Source of the DNA: Symbiopectobacterium purcellii_A
GTDB lineage: Bacteria; Pseudomonadota; Gammaproteobacteria; Enterobacterales; Enterobacteriaceae
Length of the DNA: 64,000 bases
NCBI RefSeq assembly: GCF_052050035.1
Contig: NZ_CP189882.1
Span: 2,604,001 to 2,668,000 of the forward strand
Direction of reading: 5' to 3'
Each line of letters begins with the position of its first letter. Positions within the stretch are counted from its first letter, which is position 1. Shown piece after piece: positions 36,173-44,998 of the stretch. A program made the translations under genes and the position numbers. Under the pieces are notes generated by a model, which was not told the origin of the DNA, did not search any database, and saw only the letters and a program-made list of their open reading frames with translations.

Positions 36173-37480
36173 ATGAAGAACTGGAAAACGCTTATCCTCG
36201 GACTGGCCCTCAGCGCCAATGTAGCCGTAGCCGCGCCAGAGGTTGTTGATAAAGTCGCCGCCGTCGTGGACAACAGCGTCGTGCTTGAAAGTGATGTCAG
36301 CACGCTTTTACAGTCCGTGAAGATGAATGCGCAGCAAGCGGGACAACAGTTACCGGATGAAAGTACGTTGCGCCACCAGATCCTCGATCGTCTGATTATG
36401 GATAACATCATTTTGCAAATGGCAAAAAAGATGAATATACAGATCGGTGACGCGCAGTTGGATCAGGCCATCAACAATATCGCGGCACAAAACCGCATGA
36501 CGCTCGACCAGTTGAAAAGCCAGTTGGCCTATGAGAATCTGACCTACAGCGCCTATCGCAACCAGATTCGCAAAGAGATGACCATTGCCGAAGTCCGTAA
36601 TAACGAAGTGCGTCGCCGCATCACCGTCCTGCCGCAGGAAGTTGACGCGCTGGCGAAACAGATCGCCAACCAGACCGGTGAAGACGCTGAACTGAATCTG
36701 AGCCACATTCTGATCCCGCTCGGAGAAAACCCGTCGCAGCAGCAGGTGGACGATGCAGAAAACCTGGCTAACTCATTGGTACAACAGTTGAAAGGTGGAG
36801 CCGACTTCGCCAAGCTGGCGATCGCACATTCTGCGGATTCACAGGCGCTGAAAGGCGGCCAAATGGGCTGGAGCAAACTTCACGAGATCCCTTCCCTGTT
36901 CGCTGAACGCCTGACTCAAGCCCAAAAAGGCCAGGTGGTCGGCCCGATCCGTTCCGGTGTGGGTTTCCACATTTTGCGCGTTAACGATATTCGCGGCAGT
37001 GACAAATCGGTTTCCGTTACTGAAGTGCATGCACGCCACATCCTGTTGAAACCGTCCGTCGTGATGAACGACAGTCAGGCACAAGCAAAACTGGAAGAAG
37101 TGGCACAGCAGATCAAACAGGGAACGACCGATTTTGCGGCGCAGGCAAAACAGCTTTCGCAAGATCCCGGTTCGGCCAATCAGGGCGGCGATCTGGGATG
37201 GGCAACGGCGGATATGTACGATCCGTCATTACGCGATGCACTGATGAAACTGCGCAAAGGAGAAATCAGTGCCTCGGTCCACTCCTCATTCGGCTGGCAC
37301 TTGATCCAACTGTTAGACACGCGTCAGGTCGACAAAACCGACTCTGCGCAGAAAGATCGTGCTTACCGTATGCTGTTTAACCGTAAATTCTCTGAAGAGG
37401 CGCAAACCTGGATGCAGGAACAACGTGCAGCCGCTTACGTGAAGATCGTTAACGGCAGCGACAGCAGCTCAGCACAATGA
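36173..37480 (+). CDS. surA: Periplasmic chaperone / peptidyl-prolyl isomerase SurA
   Basis: Chaperone for outer-membrane proteins, including LptD encoded just upstream. It has 435 aa (428 in E. coli). Signal peptide to about residue 20, N-terminal chaperone domain, then two parvulin domains (LNLSHILIPLGENPSQQQVD; EVHARHILLKPS). Its stop overlaps the pdxA start as ATGA, so the two are coupled. Intact. Confidence 0.97.
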   Translation: MKNWKTLILGLALSANVAVAAPEVVDKVAAVVDNSVVLESDVSTLLQSVKMNAQQAGQQLPDESTLRHQILDRLIMDNIILQMAKKMNIQIGDAQLDQAINNIAAQNRMTLDQLKSQLAYENLTYSAYRNQIRKEMTIAEVRNNEVRRRITVLPQEVDALAKQIANQTGEDAELNLSHILIPLGENPSQQQVDDAENLANSLVQQLKGGADFAKLAIAHSADSQALKGGQMGWSKLHEIPSLFAERLTQAQKGQVVGPIRSGVGFHILRVNDIRGSDKSVSVTEVHARHILLKPSVVMNDSQAQAKLEEVAQQIKQGTTDFAAQAKQLSQDPGSANQGGDLGWATADMYDPSLRDALMKLRKGEISASVHSSFGWHLIQLLDTRQVDKTDSAQKDRAYRMLFNRKFSEEAQTWMQEQRAAAYVKIVNGSDSSSAQ

Positions 37481-38478
37481 CCACAGCCACGTCTCGTATC
37501 GTTATCGCCCCCGGCGAACCCGCCGGGATTGGTCCGGACCTGATCATTCAACTGGCCCAGCGCGACTGGCCGGTAGAATTGGTGGTATGCGCCGACCCGG
37601 CGTTGTTGCGCAGTCGAGCAGCATTGCTGGGCCTGTCGCTAACGCTGCGAGACTACCAACCCGGTACCCCCGCGAGCGCGCAACGTGCCGGCTCGTTGAC
37701 AATATTACCGGTTGCATTATCCGCAGAGGTTTCCCCCGGCGAACTTAACGTCGATAACGGCCTGTACGTCGTAAACACGCTAGCTCGCGCCTGTGATGGT
37801 TGCCTGAGCGGAGAATTTGCCGCACTCGTGACCGGCCCTGTGCATAAAGGCATCATCAACGATGCCGGTGTGCCTTTTAGCGGACACACCGAGTTTTTCG
37901 CCGATCGCAGCGGCTGCGAAAAAGTGGTGATGATGCTGGCGACCGAGGAAATGCGGGTGGCGCTGGCGACCACGCACCTGCCGCTGGCCGACGTTTCCAG
38001 TGCCATAACCCGCGACAGCCTGCATGAGGTGATTGCGATTTTGCAGCGCGACCTCCAGCAGAAATTCGGCTTGGCACAGCCGTGCATTTACGTGTGTGGG
38101 CTCAATCCCCATGCGGGTGAAGGCGGCCATATGGGACGAGAGGAGTTGGATGTCATCATTCCTGCGCTGGATGAACTGCGCACGCAGGGGATGAATCTGG
38201 TGGGCCCGCTGCCCGCAGATACGATATTCCAACCCAAATACCTGAAAGAAGCAGACGCCGTACTGGCGATGTATCACGATCAAGGGCTGCCGGTATTAAA
38301 ATACCAGGGGTTTGGTCGAGCGGTTAACATTACGCTAGGCTTACCCTTTATCCGAACCTCTGTCGATCACGGCACCGCGCTCTCTCTCGCGGGAACGGGT
38401 GACGCAGAACCGGGCAGCTTTATCACGGCATTGCAGCTTGCCATCAACATGACTCAACACCATAACGAAACACCGTAA
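37477..38478 (+). CDS. pdxA: 4-hydroxythreonine-4-phosphate dehydrogenase PdxA
   Basis: NAD-dependent step of pyridoxal phosphate synthesis by the DXP-dependent route. It has 333 aa (329 in E. coli). Typical motifs are IAPGEPAGIGPDL, the phosphate/metal region VTGPVHKGIINDAGVPFSGH, MYHDQGLPVLKY and SVDHGTALSLAGTGDAEPGS. It overlaps surA by 4 bases and its stop overlaps the rsmA start by one. Intact. Confidence 0.96.
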   Translation: MTTATSRIVIAPGEPAGIGPDLIIQLAQRDWPVELVVCADPALLRSRAALLGLSLTLRDYQPGTPASAQRAGSLTILPVALSAEVSPGELNVDNGLYVVNTLARACDGCLSGEFAALVTGPVHKGIINDAGVPFSGHTEFFADRSGCEKVVMMLATEEMRVALATTHLPLADVSSAITRDSLHEVIAILQRDLQQKFGLAQPCIYVCGLNPHAGEGGHMGREELDVIIPALDELRTQGMNLVGPLPADTIFQPKYLKEADAVLAMYHDQGLPVLKYQGFGRAVNITLGLPFIRTSVDHGTALSLAGTGDAEPGSFITALQLAINMTQHHNETP

Positions 38479-39296
38479 TGAATAATCGCGTCCATCAAGG
38501 CCACTTTGCCCGTAAGCGTTTCGGGCAAAACTTTTTAAACGATCAGTTCGTGATCGAAAGTATTGTCTCCGCCATTCATCCCCAGGCCGATCACGCCATG
38601 GTGGAGATTGGTCCCGGCCTCGGCGCATTAACGCTGCCCGTTGCCGAGCACCTTACCCAGTTTACGGTTGTCGAGCTGGACCGTGACCTGGCGGCTCGAT
38701 TAACGGTGCATCCGCAACTCAAAGATAAACTTACCGTTATTCAGCAAGATGCCATGACGGTGAATTTTGCCGAGCTGTCGCAGCAGATTGGTCAGCCCTT
38801 ACGCGTTTTTGGTAACTTACCTTACAACATATCAACGCCGTTGATGTTCCATCTGTTTAGCTATACTCACGCTATTCGCGATATGCACTTTATGTTGCAA
38901 AAGGAAGTGGTGAACCGCCTTGTCGCTGGCCCGAACAGCAAAGCCTATGGCCGGTTAAGTGTGATGGCACAATACTACTGTCAGGTGATCCCGGTGCTTG
39001 AAGTGCCACCTACCGCGTTTACACCACCGCCCAATGTGGATTCTGCTGTCGTGCGTCTTGTTCCTCATGCCGTACAGCCTTATCCTGTTGCTGATGTCCG
39101 CGTGCTGAGCCGTATTACGACAGCCGCCTTTAACCAGCGCCGCAAAACGTTGCGCAATAGCCTGGGTAATGTGTTCAGCGTCGAGCAGCTTGTCGCGTTA
39201 GAGATTGATCCCGCTGCACGTGCGGAAAATGTCTCTGTAGAGCAATACTGCCGGCTGGCCAACTGGCTGTCTGAGCATCCGCCAACGCAGGAATAA
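38478..39296 (+). CDS. rsmA: 16S rRNA dimethyladenosine transferase RsmA (KsgA)
   Basis: Dimethylates A1518 and A1519 in the 3' hairpin of 16S rRNA. It has 272 aa. SAM motif I is VEIGPGLGALTLPV, and the catalytic adenine-methyltransferase motif is GNLPYNIST (about residue 112). The N-terminal KRFGQNFLND is typical. Intact. The start overlaps the pdxA stop (TAATG). Confidence 0.97.
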   Translation: MNNRVHQGHFARKRFGQNFLNDQFVIESIVSAIHPQADHAMVEIGPGLGALTLPVAEHLTQFTVVELDRDLAARLTVHPQLKDKLTVIQQDAMTVNFAELSQQIGQPLRVFGNLPYNISTPLMFHLFSYTHAIRDMHFMLQKEVVNRLVAGPNSKAYGRLSVMAQYYCQVIPVLEVPPTAFTPPPNVDSAVVRLVPHAVQPYPVADVRVLSRITTAAFNQRRKTLRNSLGNVFSVEQLVALEIDPAARAENVSVEQYCRLANWLSEHPPTQE

Positions 39297-39310
39297 CTGG
39301 AAGTGTCGCG

Positions 39311-39688
39311 ATGATTAATACGCCCCGTGTTTGTGTTCAGGTCCAGAGTTTTTATGTTGAAGCGCAGTCCGAGCCCGATGAGAGCCGCTTTGTCTTTGCT
39401 TACACCATCACAATCCGCAATCTGGGGCGTAATCCTGTCCAACTTATTGGGCGTTATTGGATGATCACCAACGCCAACGGGCGTCAAACCGAAGTTCAAG
39501 GCGAAGGCGTGATCGGGGAACAACCGGTGATCGAGCCTGGCAGTGAATTTCAGTACACCAGCGGTACGGTGCTGGAAACGCCGCTGGGCACCATGGAAGG
39601 CCATTACCACATGGTCGATCATCAGGGCGATGCCTTTCAGGTTCCTATTTCTGTTTTTCGTTTAGCGATCCCCTCACTAATACATTGA
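39311..39688 (+). CDS. apaG: ApaG protein
   Basis: 125 aa, the same length as E. coli ApaG, a small fibronectin-III-like beta-sandwich of uncertain function. Family text: SRFVFAYTITIRNLGRNPVQ, LIGRYWMITNANGR, and GVIGEQPVIEPGSEFQYTSG. It lies between rsmA and apaH and overlaps the apaH start by one base. Confidence 0.96.
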   Translation: MINTPRVCVQVQSFYVEAQSEPDESRFVFAYTITIRNLGRNPVQLIGRYWMITNANGRQTEVQGEGVIGEQPVIEPGSEFQYTSGTVLETPLGTMEGHYHMVDHQGDAFQVPISVFRLAIPSLIH

Positions 39689-40548
39689 TGATGTCTACCT
39701 ACTTAATTGGCGATGTGCACGGCTGCTTTGACGAGCTAATAGCGCTGTTGGCGCAGGTTTCTTTCAATCCGGAACACGACAGGCTGTGGTTTACCGGCGA
39801 TCTGGTGGCACGCGGTCCGGCCTCATTGGAAGTGCTGCGCTATGTGCGTTCGTTAGGCTCGGCCGCACAGACGGTGCTGGGCAACCACGATCTTCATTTG
39901 CTGGCGGTTTATGCCGGTATCAGCAGGAACAAGCCGAAAGATCGTCTCAACGATCTGCTGAACGCACGGGATGTTGATTCCCTGATCAACTGGCTGCGCC
40001 GCCAACCGGTGATGCTGGTCGACGACGACCTTAAACTGGTGATGGCCCATGCCGGTGTCACGCCGCAGTGGGATCTGGCGACCGCGCAACTGTGCGCACG
40101 TGAAGTGGAAGCCATACTCAGCAGTGACAGCTATCCGCTGTTCTTGGACGCGATGTACGGTGATATGCCCAATCACTGGAGCCCGGAGCTGAGCGGTTTA
40201 CCGCGTCTACGCTTTAGCACCAACGTATTTACCCGCATGCGTTACTGTTTCTCTGGCGGACAGCTAGACATGATATGCAAAGAAGCCCCTTCTCAGGCGC
40301 CTTCGCTGCTCAATCCTTGGTTTTACTTGCCCAGCCCTATCGTAGAAGGGAATGCCGAAACACCGGGCTACGCCATCGCCTTCGGCCACTGGGCCTCTTT
40401 GGAAGGAAAAGGGACGCCAGATAACATTTATGCGTTGGATACGGGATGCTGCTGGGGAGGCGAACTGACAATGTTGCGCTGGGAGGATAAGCAGGTCTTC
40501 ACGCAGCCATCATTGGCGCAGGACATGCCAGCCGTCGGCGCGGAATAA
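39688..40548 (+). CDS. apaH: Diadenosine tetraphosphatase ApaH
   Basis: Symmetrical hydrolase of Ap4A to two ADP. It is about 286 aa. Metallophosphatase motifs are GDVHGC (near the N-terminus), WFTGDLVARGP and LGNHDLHLL, with the later histidine region VMAHAGVTPQW. Two adjacent ATG codons (39688, 39691) are possible starts. The second gives MSTYLIGDVHGC, closest to E. coli. Converges on folA. Intact. Confidence 0.95.
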   Translation: MMSTYLIGDVHGCFDELIALLAQVSFNPEHDRLWFTGDLVARGPASLEVLRYVRSLGSAAQTVLGNHDLHLLAVYAGISRNKPKDRLNDLLNARDVDSLINWLRRQPVMLVDDDLKLVMAHAGVTPQWDLATAQLCAREVEAILSSDSYPLFLDAMYGDMPNHWSPELSGLPRLRFSTNVFTRMRYCFSGGQLDMICKEAPSQAPSLLNPWFYLPSPIVEGNAETPGYAIAFGHWASLEGKGTPDNIYALDTGCCWGGELTMLRWEDKQVFTQPSLAQDMPAVGAE

Positions 40549-40593
40549 ATAAAGCACGCGCGACCTGACTGTGCCGCGCGTACACCTATTCGG

Positions 40594-41076
40594 TTAACGT
40601 CGTTCGAGAATCTCAAAGCAGTAGCTGTGCGAATTCTTTTCATCCGCATCATGAAACTCGCTGAATACCGATGACCACGCATCCGGCTCGTACTCAGGGA
40701 AATGGGTATCCCCTTCTACTTCAGCATCAATGTGCGTCAGATACATACGGGAAGCATGGGGCAGCATTTGCTGATAAATACTGCCGCCACCGATGACCAT
40801 CACCTCTTCCGCGTCTGAAGCAGCTTCCAGCGCCGCCGCTAAGGTAGACACCCAGGTCACACGCTCATCGTCGCCAGCGCGGCTGCTGACAACAATATTT
40901 TTTCTCCCCGGCAATGGCTGGCCGATAGAGCGAAACGCGTTACGTCCCATAATAATGGGCTTATTTAACGTCTGGCGCTTAAACCACGCCAGATCCGCCG
41001 GCAAATGCCACGGCATGGCGTTTTCCATGCCGATAACACGATCCACCGCCAGTGCTGCAATCAAACTAATCACCAT
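40594..41076 (-). CDS. folA: Dihydrofolate reductase FolA
   Basis: NADPH-dependent reduction of dihydrofolate. It has 160 aa (159 in E. coli). Active-site loop IGMENAMPWHLPADLAWFKR carries the conserved Trp and Asp. NADPH sites include GRNAFRSIGQPLPGRKN and VMVIGGGSIYQQ. It ends HSYCFEILERR as in E. coli. The NAFRS stretch differs from the more usual TWES, a mild change. Intact. Confidence 0.96.
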   Translation of the reverse strand: MVISLIAALAVDRVIGMENAMPWHLPADLAWFKRQTLNKPIIMGRNAFRSIGQPLPGRKNIVVSSRAGDDERVTWVSTLAAALEAASDAEEVMVIGGGSIYQQMLPHASRMYLTHIDAEVEGDTHFPEYEPDAWSSVFSEFHDADEKNSHSYCFEILERR

Positions 41077-41181
41077 GGTAAAGCCCTATAGCTCAAAAAT
41101 TGCAGACACTATACGGAAAGGTGATGGGTACGTCGATACGGCGATTTTCTGATGGACAAAATAAGCAAAATCTTAATGCCG

Positions 41182-41541
41182 CTACACGCCCGGACATTTG
41201 CGATACAACCAAATCCCCGGCAGAGACAACCCTATCGACAGCTCGCCGACAATAAAAGAGGCCTTGAGGAAATGCGTGATCAGCACGCGCATCAACGCTT
41301 CGCTGTATCCCTGATGGGAAAGCTCCACCAACGAGATCATCGCCGTATACGCTGAGATACCGGGGAACATCGGAATCACCGCTGCAACGGTAAACACTTT
41401 CGGGTGCGCCAACAGCCAGCGCGACCAGCGAATCCCAATGACACCGCTCAATATGGCCGCCAGAAACGATCACCATTCGATGGGCATGCCCATTTGCACG
41501 CACAGGAAACGCACGCCGTGACCCATCCCGCCCAGCAGTGG
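41182..41541 (-). pseudogene. yjjB: YjjB, C-terminal part with an in-frame stop
   Basis: Membrane protein that with YjjP forms an inner-membrane dicarboxylate (succinate) exporter in E. coli. The readable part is LLGGMGHGVRFLCVQMGMPI, EW, an in-frame TGA (41470-41472), then SFLAAILSGVIGIRWSRWLL and so on to RKCPGV. The 5' end is cut by a 92-bp element at 41544. The N-terminal 28 codons sit at 43077-43161, about 1.5 kb away, with IS material between. Confidence 0.92.
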
Positions 41542-41543
41542 TA

Positions 41544-41635
41544 TAGCCAAGCGACATTATTTTGATAACAGCCAGCTATGCTTCTTTGCCGCATATCAGG
41601 GCATAGGATGTAATCATTTTTAAGTCGGTTGGCTA
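41544..41635 (+). mobile_element. 92-bp TA-flanked element, copy B
   Basis: TAGCCAAGCGACATTATTTT to TTTTTAAGTCGGTTGGCTA with TA on both sides (41542-41543, 41636-41637). The right TA is shared with the left end of IS630 copy 2, giving a tandem of small element and full-length relative. Confidence 0.93.
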
Positions 41636-41637
41636 TA

Positions 41638-42516
41638 TAGCCAAGCGACTTAATTTTGATTACACCATATGGACTGAGAACAAACTCTCTGTATCGCAAC
41701 CCATCTCTCTTTTTTTGCTTTTTGCTTGTGCCCATTTATGCTCAATTGGGTTAAGATCTGGCGAATATGTAGGCAAATACTCCACCATATACCCTGCATC
41801 GATGATGACTTGTTGAATATTATGTTTTTTGTGAAAAGTGGCATTGTCCATCATGATTACACTGTTTTTAGGGAGTACTGGGATAAGGACTTGTGTGACC
41901 CAGGCATAGAAAACATCGCTGTTAATATTGATATCAAATAATCCGATAGCAAACAGCGTTGTGCCTAATAAAGCGCCGATAACATTTGTTCTTCCCCTAG
42001 CTCCCCAGTTCTTCAGGCCAAAACACCGTTGACCTTTTGGGGAATAGCCGTGAGTCCGTGGGGTATCGTGTGAAAAACCACTTTCATCAATAAAAACAAT
42101 AGGTTTACCTTCTTTTTCATACTGTTGTTTTTTTGTTGAAATCCCTGCCGGGCGTTTTCGTCGGCTTTCGGATGACGTAGAGTTTTTTTTATAGGTCAAT
42201 CCCAGCTTTTTAAGCGCTTGCCAAATGGCCTTCTGACAAACGCCAAAACGCTCTGCACGTTCTTTTTGGTAAGCATCTGGATATTGTTCAACATCTTTTA
42301 TCAACTCGGATTTATCGATCTTTCGCTGACGCGTGGTCGATGCTTTTGACTCTATTTGATTAATCCAACGCGATACAGAGGCAGGGCCAATCCGAAATTG
42401 CTTCGCTGTTTCTCGGATACTCAACCCTTCGTTTTTCCGTGTAGATATCACTTTACGTCTAAAATCAATTGAATAGCTCATTTAAATAATGTAATCAAAA
42501 TTAAGTCGTTTAGCTA
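41638..42516 (-). mobile_element. IS630-family element, copy 2
   Basis: 879 bp between TA dinucleotides (41636-41637, 42517-42518). The left neighbour is the 92-bp element and the right neighbour is IS3 element B sequence interrupted at AGTATCTCC. The left half of that IS3 copy is not on the other side, so DNA was lost or exchanged here. Confidence 0.93.
41660..42481 (-). CDS. IS630-family transposase, intact
   Basis: 273 aa starting MSYSIDFRRKVISTRKNEGL. N-terminal paired helix-turn-helix (LSIRETAKQFRIGPASVSRW); DDE core FIDESGFSHDTPRTHGYSPK, VIMMDNATFHKK and LPTYSPDLNPIEHKWAQAK. The homopolymer that is frameshifted in copy 1 has seven T here and the frame is open. The best candidate source of transposase for the 92-bp elements. 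Confidence 0.93.
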   Translation of the reverse strand: MSYSIDFRRKVISTRKNEGLSIRETAKQFRIGPASVSRWINQIESKASTTRQRKIDKSELIKDVEQYPDAYQKERAERFGVCQKAIWQALKKLGLTYKKNSTSSESRRKRPAGISTKKQQYEKEGKPIVFIDESGFSHDTPRTHGYSPKGQRCFGLKNWGARGRTNVIGALLGTTLFAIGLFDININSDVFYAWVTQVLIPVLPKNSVIMMDNATFHKKHNIQQVIIDAGYMVEYLPTYSPDLNPIEHKWAQAKSKKREMGCDTESLFSVHMV

Positions 42517-42518
42517 TA

Positions 42519-42807
42519 TCTCCTTCTCTGTACGTAACTCTTTGTTTTCCTTTTGTAACCGTTTTAACTCTGCACGTTCATCATCGCTGAGTACGCCGTT
42601 GCTCTGCTCGCGTGCCAGCGAGACCCATGTATGCAGGGTTTTGTTGCTTATGCCCAGCGATGCTGCTGCCCTGGCTATCGTATAGCCCTGCTCTGTTACC
42701 AGGGCAACGGCTTCCTTTTTAAACTCAGGGGTAAATTGTCGTTTATGGTTCACTAAACACCTCCGTTTTGGATGTAAGTTTAGTGTCCTGATTATTCAAC
42801 CACTACA
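42519..42807 (-). mobile_element. IS3-family element B, left-end fragment with intact OrfA start
   Basis: The minus strand reads MNHKRQFTPEFKKEAVALVT, then HTWVSLAREQSNGVLSDDER (start 42753), without the 4-base deletion of the other copy. The terminal repeat ends ACTACA at 42807. It is cut by IS630 copy 2, so OrfB is absent. Confidence 0.9.
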
Positions 42808-42980
42808 CTCTTCGCTGGGGGATATCAGCGGCAAAGTGGTGATTGATATTACTAACCCGCTGTCTGCTGATTACATGAGCCTGACGCTTGGTCACAGCAC
42901 GTCAGCCGAGGAAGAGATTGCTAACGCTTTTCCGGCTGTACGCATCGTCAAAGCGTTTAACACCACGTTTGCACAGGTGA
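42808..42980 (+). pseudogene. Fragment of a second F420-reductase-like dinucleotide-binding protein
   Basis: The plus strand reads LGDISGKVVIDITNPLSADY, then MSLTLGHSTSAEEEIANAFP and AVRIVKAFNTTFAQV, the middle of an F420-dependent NADP oxidoreductase-like protein. It covers the same family positions as the truncated gene at 6772-7230 with different residues, so it is a separate paralog. Both ends are removed (IS3 element B and a 92-bp element). Confidence 0.8.
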
Positions 42981-42982
42981 TA

Positions 42983-43074
42983 TAGCCAAGCGACATTATT
43001 TTGATAACAGCCAGCTATGCTTCTTTGCCGCATATCAGGGCATAGGATGTAATCATTTTTAAGTCGGTTGGCTA
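42983..43074 (+). mobile_element. 92-bp TA-flanked element, copy C
   Basis: Same sequence as copy B apart from flanks, with TA at 42981-42982 and 43075-43076. It separates the oxidoreductase fragment from the first 28 codons of yjjB. Confidence 0.93.
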
Positions 43075-43076
43075 TA

Positions 43077-43161
43077 CATTGAACATCATAGCAAAGCCCA
43101 GCGCAGGCACTGCCGCTAGCAAGATATCTTGCAAGAGCCCCCACAGCAGCGTTAAGCCCAT
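43077..43161 (-). pseudogene. yjjB: YjjB, N-terminal 28 codons
   Basis: The minus strand reads MGLTLLWGLLQDILLAAVPA then LGFAMMFNV, matching the start of E. coli YjjB (IPAVGFAMVFNVP). It overlaps the yjjP stop, as expected for the yjjPB pair. It ends at a TA bordering copy C of the 92-bp element and continues, with a few codons lost, at 41541. Confidence 0.9.
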
Positions 43162-43566
43162 GTGCGTAACCCCCATATTGCCATTGCAGCCACGACGCCA
43201 ATACAGGTTGCCAGCGTTAGCAGGCTGGCAACCGCCCAGCGCGCCAGCCCGGTATTCACATGCCCTTTAAACATATCCGCTACCGCGTTAATCAGCGGAA
43301 AACCGGGCACCAGCAGCAGCACACTGGCCGCCATCGCCACCGTCGAGGTTTGATGAAAGGCGGGAACACGCAGCAACAGCCCGGATACCGACGTGGCGAC
43401 AAAGGCGGTAATACAGAAGTTGATCAAGGGATTGAGATGGCGCGAGGTCAATACCTGACGCACATACATGGCGACACCGCTGGCAAGCATGGTGACCACA
43501 AAGGCATCCCAACCACCGCCGTTGAGCTTACTGAAGCAACCGCACGAGAGCGCGACAATGGTCACT
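43152..43566 (-). pseudogene. yjjP: YjjP, C-terminal half
   Basis: Membrane partner of YjjB (ThrE-like superfamily). Readable from TIVALSCGCFSKLNGGGWDA through INFCITAFVATSVSGLLLRV and SVLLLVPGFPLINAVADMFK to the stop at 43152. This corresponds to roughly the last 135 of about 256 residues. The N-terminal half is replaced at 43566/43567 by an IS21-family element. Confidence 0.92.
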
Positions 43567-43667
43567 TGTCAGCGCCAGTGATATAAGTCCCTAATTCACC
43601 ATTTGATTTGTCCGCTCCACCCAACATGTTGTTTCCTGATGGTTCCTACACCGAAAAGGATATCAAC

Positions 43668-44934
43668 ATGCTGAGCAGAGAGGACTTTTTCATGATAAAG
43701 CAAATGCGCCATCAGGGGGCTTACATTGTCGATATTGCCACCCAAATCGGTTGTTCCGAGCGCACCGTCAGACGGTATCTGCGTTATCCATCTCCGCCGG
43801 CGCGTAAGGCCCGGCTGCGAATGGAAAAACTCCGCCCTTTCATGGAGTACATCGATATGCGTCTGACCGAAAACGTCTGGAACGCCGAAGTGATATTCCA
43901 TGAAATCAGAAAGATGGGCTATCCCGGCGGACGCTCCACGCTTCGGGCTTACATCCAGCCCAAACGTAAAATGTGGCCGGGTAAAAAGACCGTGCGCTTC
44001 GAAACCCAGCCAGGTTACCAGTTACAGCATGACTGGGGAGAAATCGAGGCGTAGGTGTCTGGTGAACGCTGCAAAATCAACTTCGCCGTGAACACGCTGG
44101 GTTACTCGCGTCGCCTCCACGTCTTTGCGGCACCGAGCCAGGATGCGGAGCACACCTATGAGTCTCTGGTGCGGGCCTTCCGTTACTTCGGTGGCGGCGT
44201 GAAAACCGTGCTGGTCGATAATCAGAAAGCGGCCGTGCTGAAAAATCACAACGGCAATGTGGTGTTCAACGCAGGCTTCCTGCAACTGGCGCAGCACTAT
44301 GACTTCCAGCCCCGGGCGTGTCGCCCCCGCCGCGCGCGAACCAAGGGCAAGGTTGAACGCATGGTCGACTACCTCAAATACAACTTCTTTGTCCGTTACA
44401 CGCAGTTCGACAGCTTCGCGCACGTTATAGCCAAGCGACATTATTTTGATAACAGCCAGCTATGCTTCTTTGCCGCATATCAGGGCATAGGATGTAATCA
44501 TTTTTAAGTCGGTTGGCTATAACCAGTTGCTGGAGCAGTGGCTTGCCGAGGTCGCGGACCAGCGCGAGCTGCGCCAGTTCCGGCAAACGCCGGCGACCCG
44601 CTTCGAGGAAGAAAAAGGGCACCTGCAGGCGTTGCCGGCAACGGACTTCGATACCAGCTACTTCGACATCCGTCATGTGGCCTGGGAAGGCTATATCGAG
44701 GTGCGGGGTAATCGTTACTCCGTGCCGGAGGCCTGGTGTGGCCGCCCGGTCTCAATCCGGATCACGCTGGATGATGAGCTGAGGATCTACGGCAATGAGC
44801 AGCTTGTGGCCACTCATCGCCTGAAAAACCGTGGTACCGGGTGGCAGACCGTTCCGGAGCACCATGCACCGCTGTGGCAACAGGTGAGCATGGTAGAACA
44901 CCGTCCGCTGAGTGCTTATGAGGAGCTGCTGTGA
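43668..44934 (+). pseudogene. istA: IS21 transposase IstA with stop and insertion
   Basis: Starts MLSREDFFMIKQMRHQGAYI with a helix-turn-helix (VDIATQIGCSERTVRRYLRY). Around the first catalytic Asp it reads YQLQHDWGEIEA, then an in-frame TAG at 44052-44054. The rve domain continues (KTVLVDNQKAAVL, RARTKGKVERMVDYLKYNFF). The 92-bp element splits it at 44428-44519, and the C-terminal part runs to TGA 44932-44934. Confidence 0.9.
44428..44519 (+). mobile_element. 92-bp TA-flanked element, copy D
   Basis: Identical in outline to copies B and C, between TA at 44426-44427 and 44520-44521, inside istA (frame SFAHV before, NQLLEQWLAEVA after). Confidence 0.93.
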
Positions 44935-44998
44935 TGCATGAACTGGAGACGCTGCTGGGCCGTCTGAAAATGGAGCATCTGGGGTACCAGGTAGAAAG
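44934..44998 (+). pseudogene. istB: IS21 helper ATPase IstB, first 21 codons only
   Basis: ATG overlapping the istA stop (TGATG), reading MHELETLLGRLKMEHLGYQV and so on. It is cut by IS3 element A before the Walker A motif. Confidence 0.85.

Larger units (their letters stand above)
43567..44998 (+). mobile_element. IS21-family element, truncated
   Basis: Left end TGTCAGCGCCAGTGATATAA, then istA and the first 21 codons of istB. It is cut at 44998 by the end of IS3 element A. istA contains a stop and a 92-bp insert, so the copy is dead. Confidence 0.9.

Noticed and set aside
40549..40593. Possible terminator between apaH and folA (GCACGCGCG with CGCGCGTAC)
   Set aside because: A 7-bp GC stem is present, but the loop is long and there is no T run on either strand, so not called.
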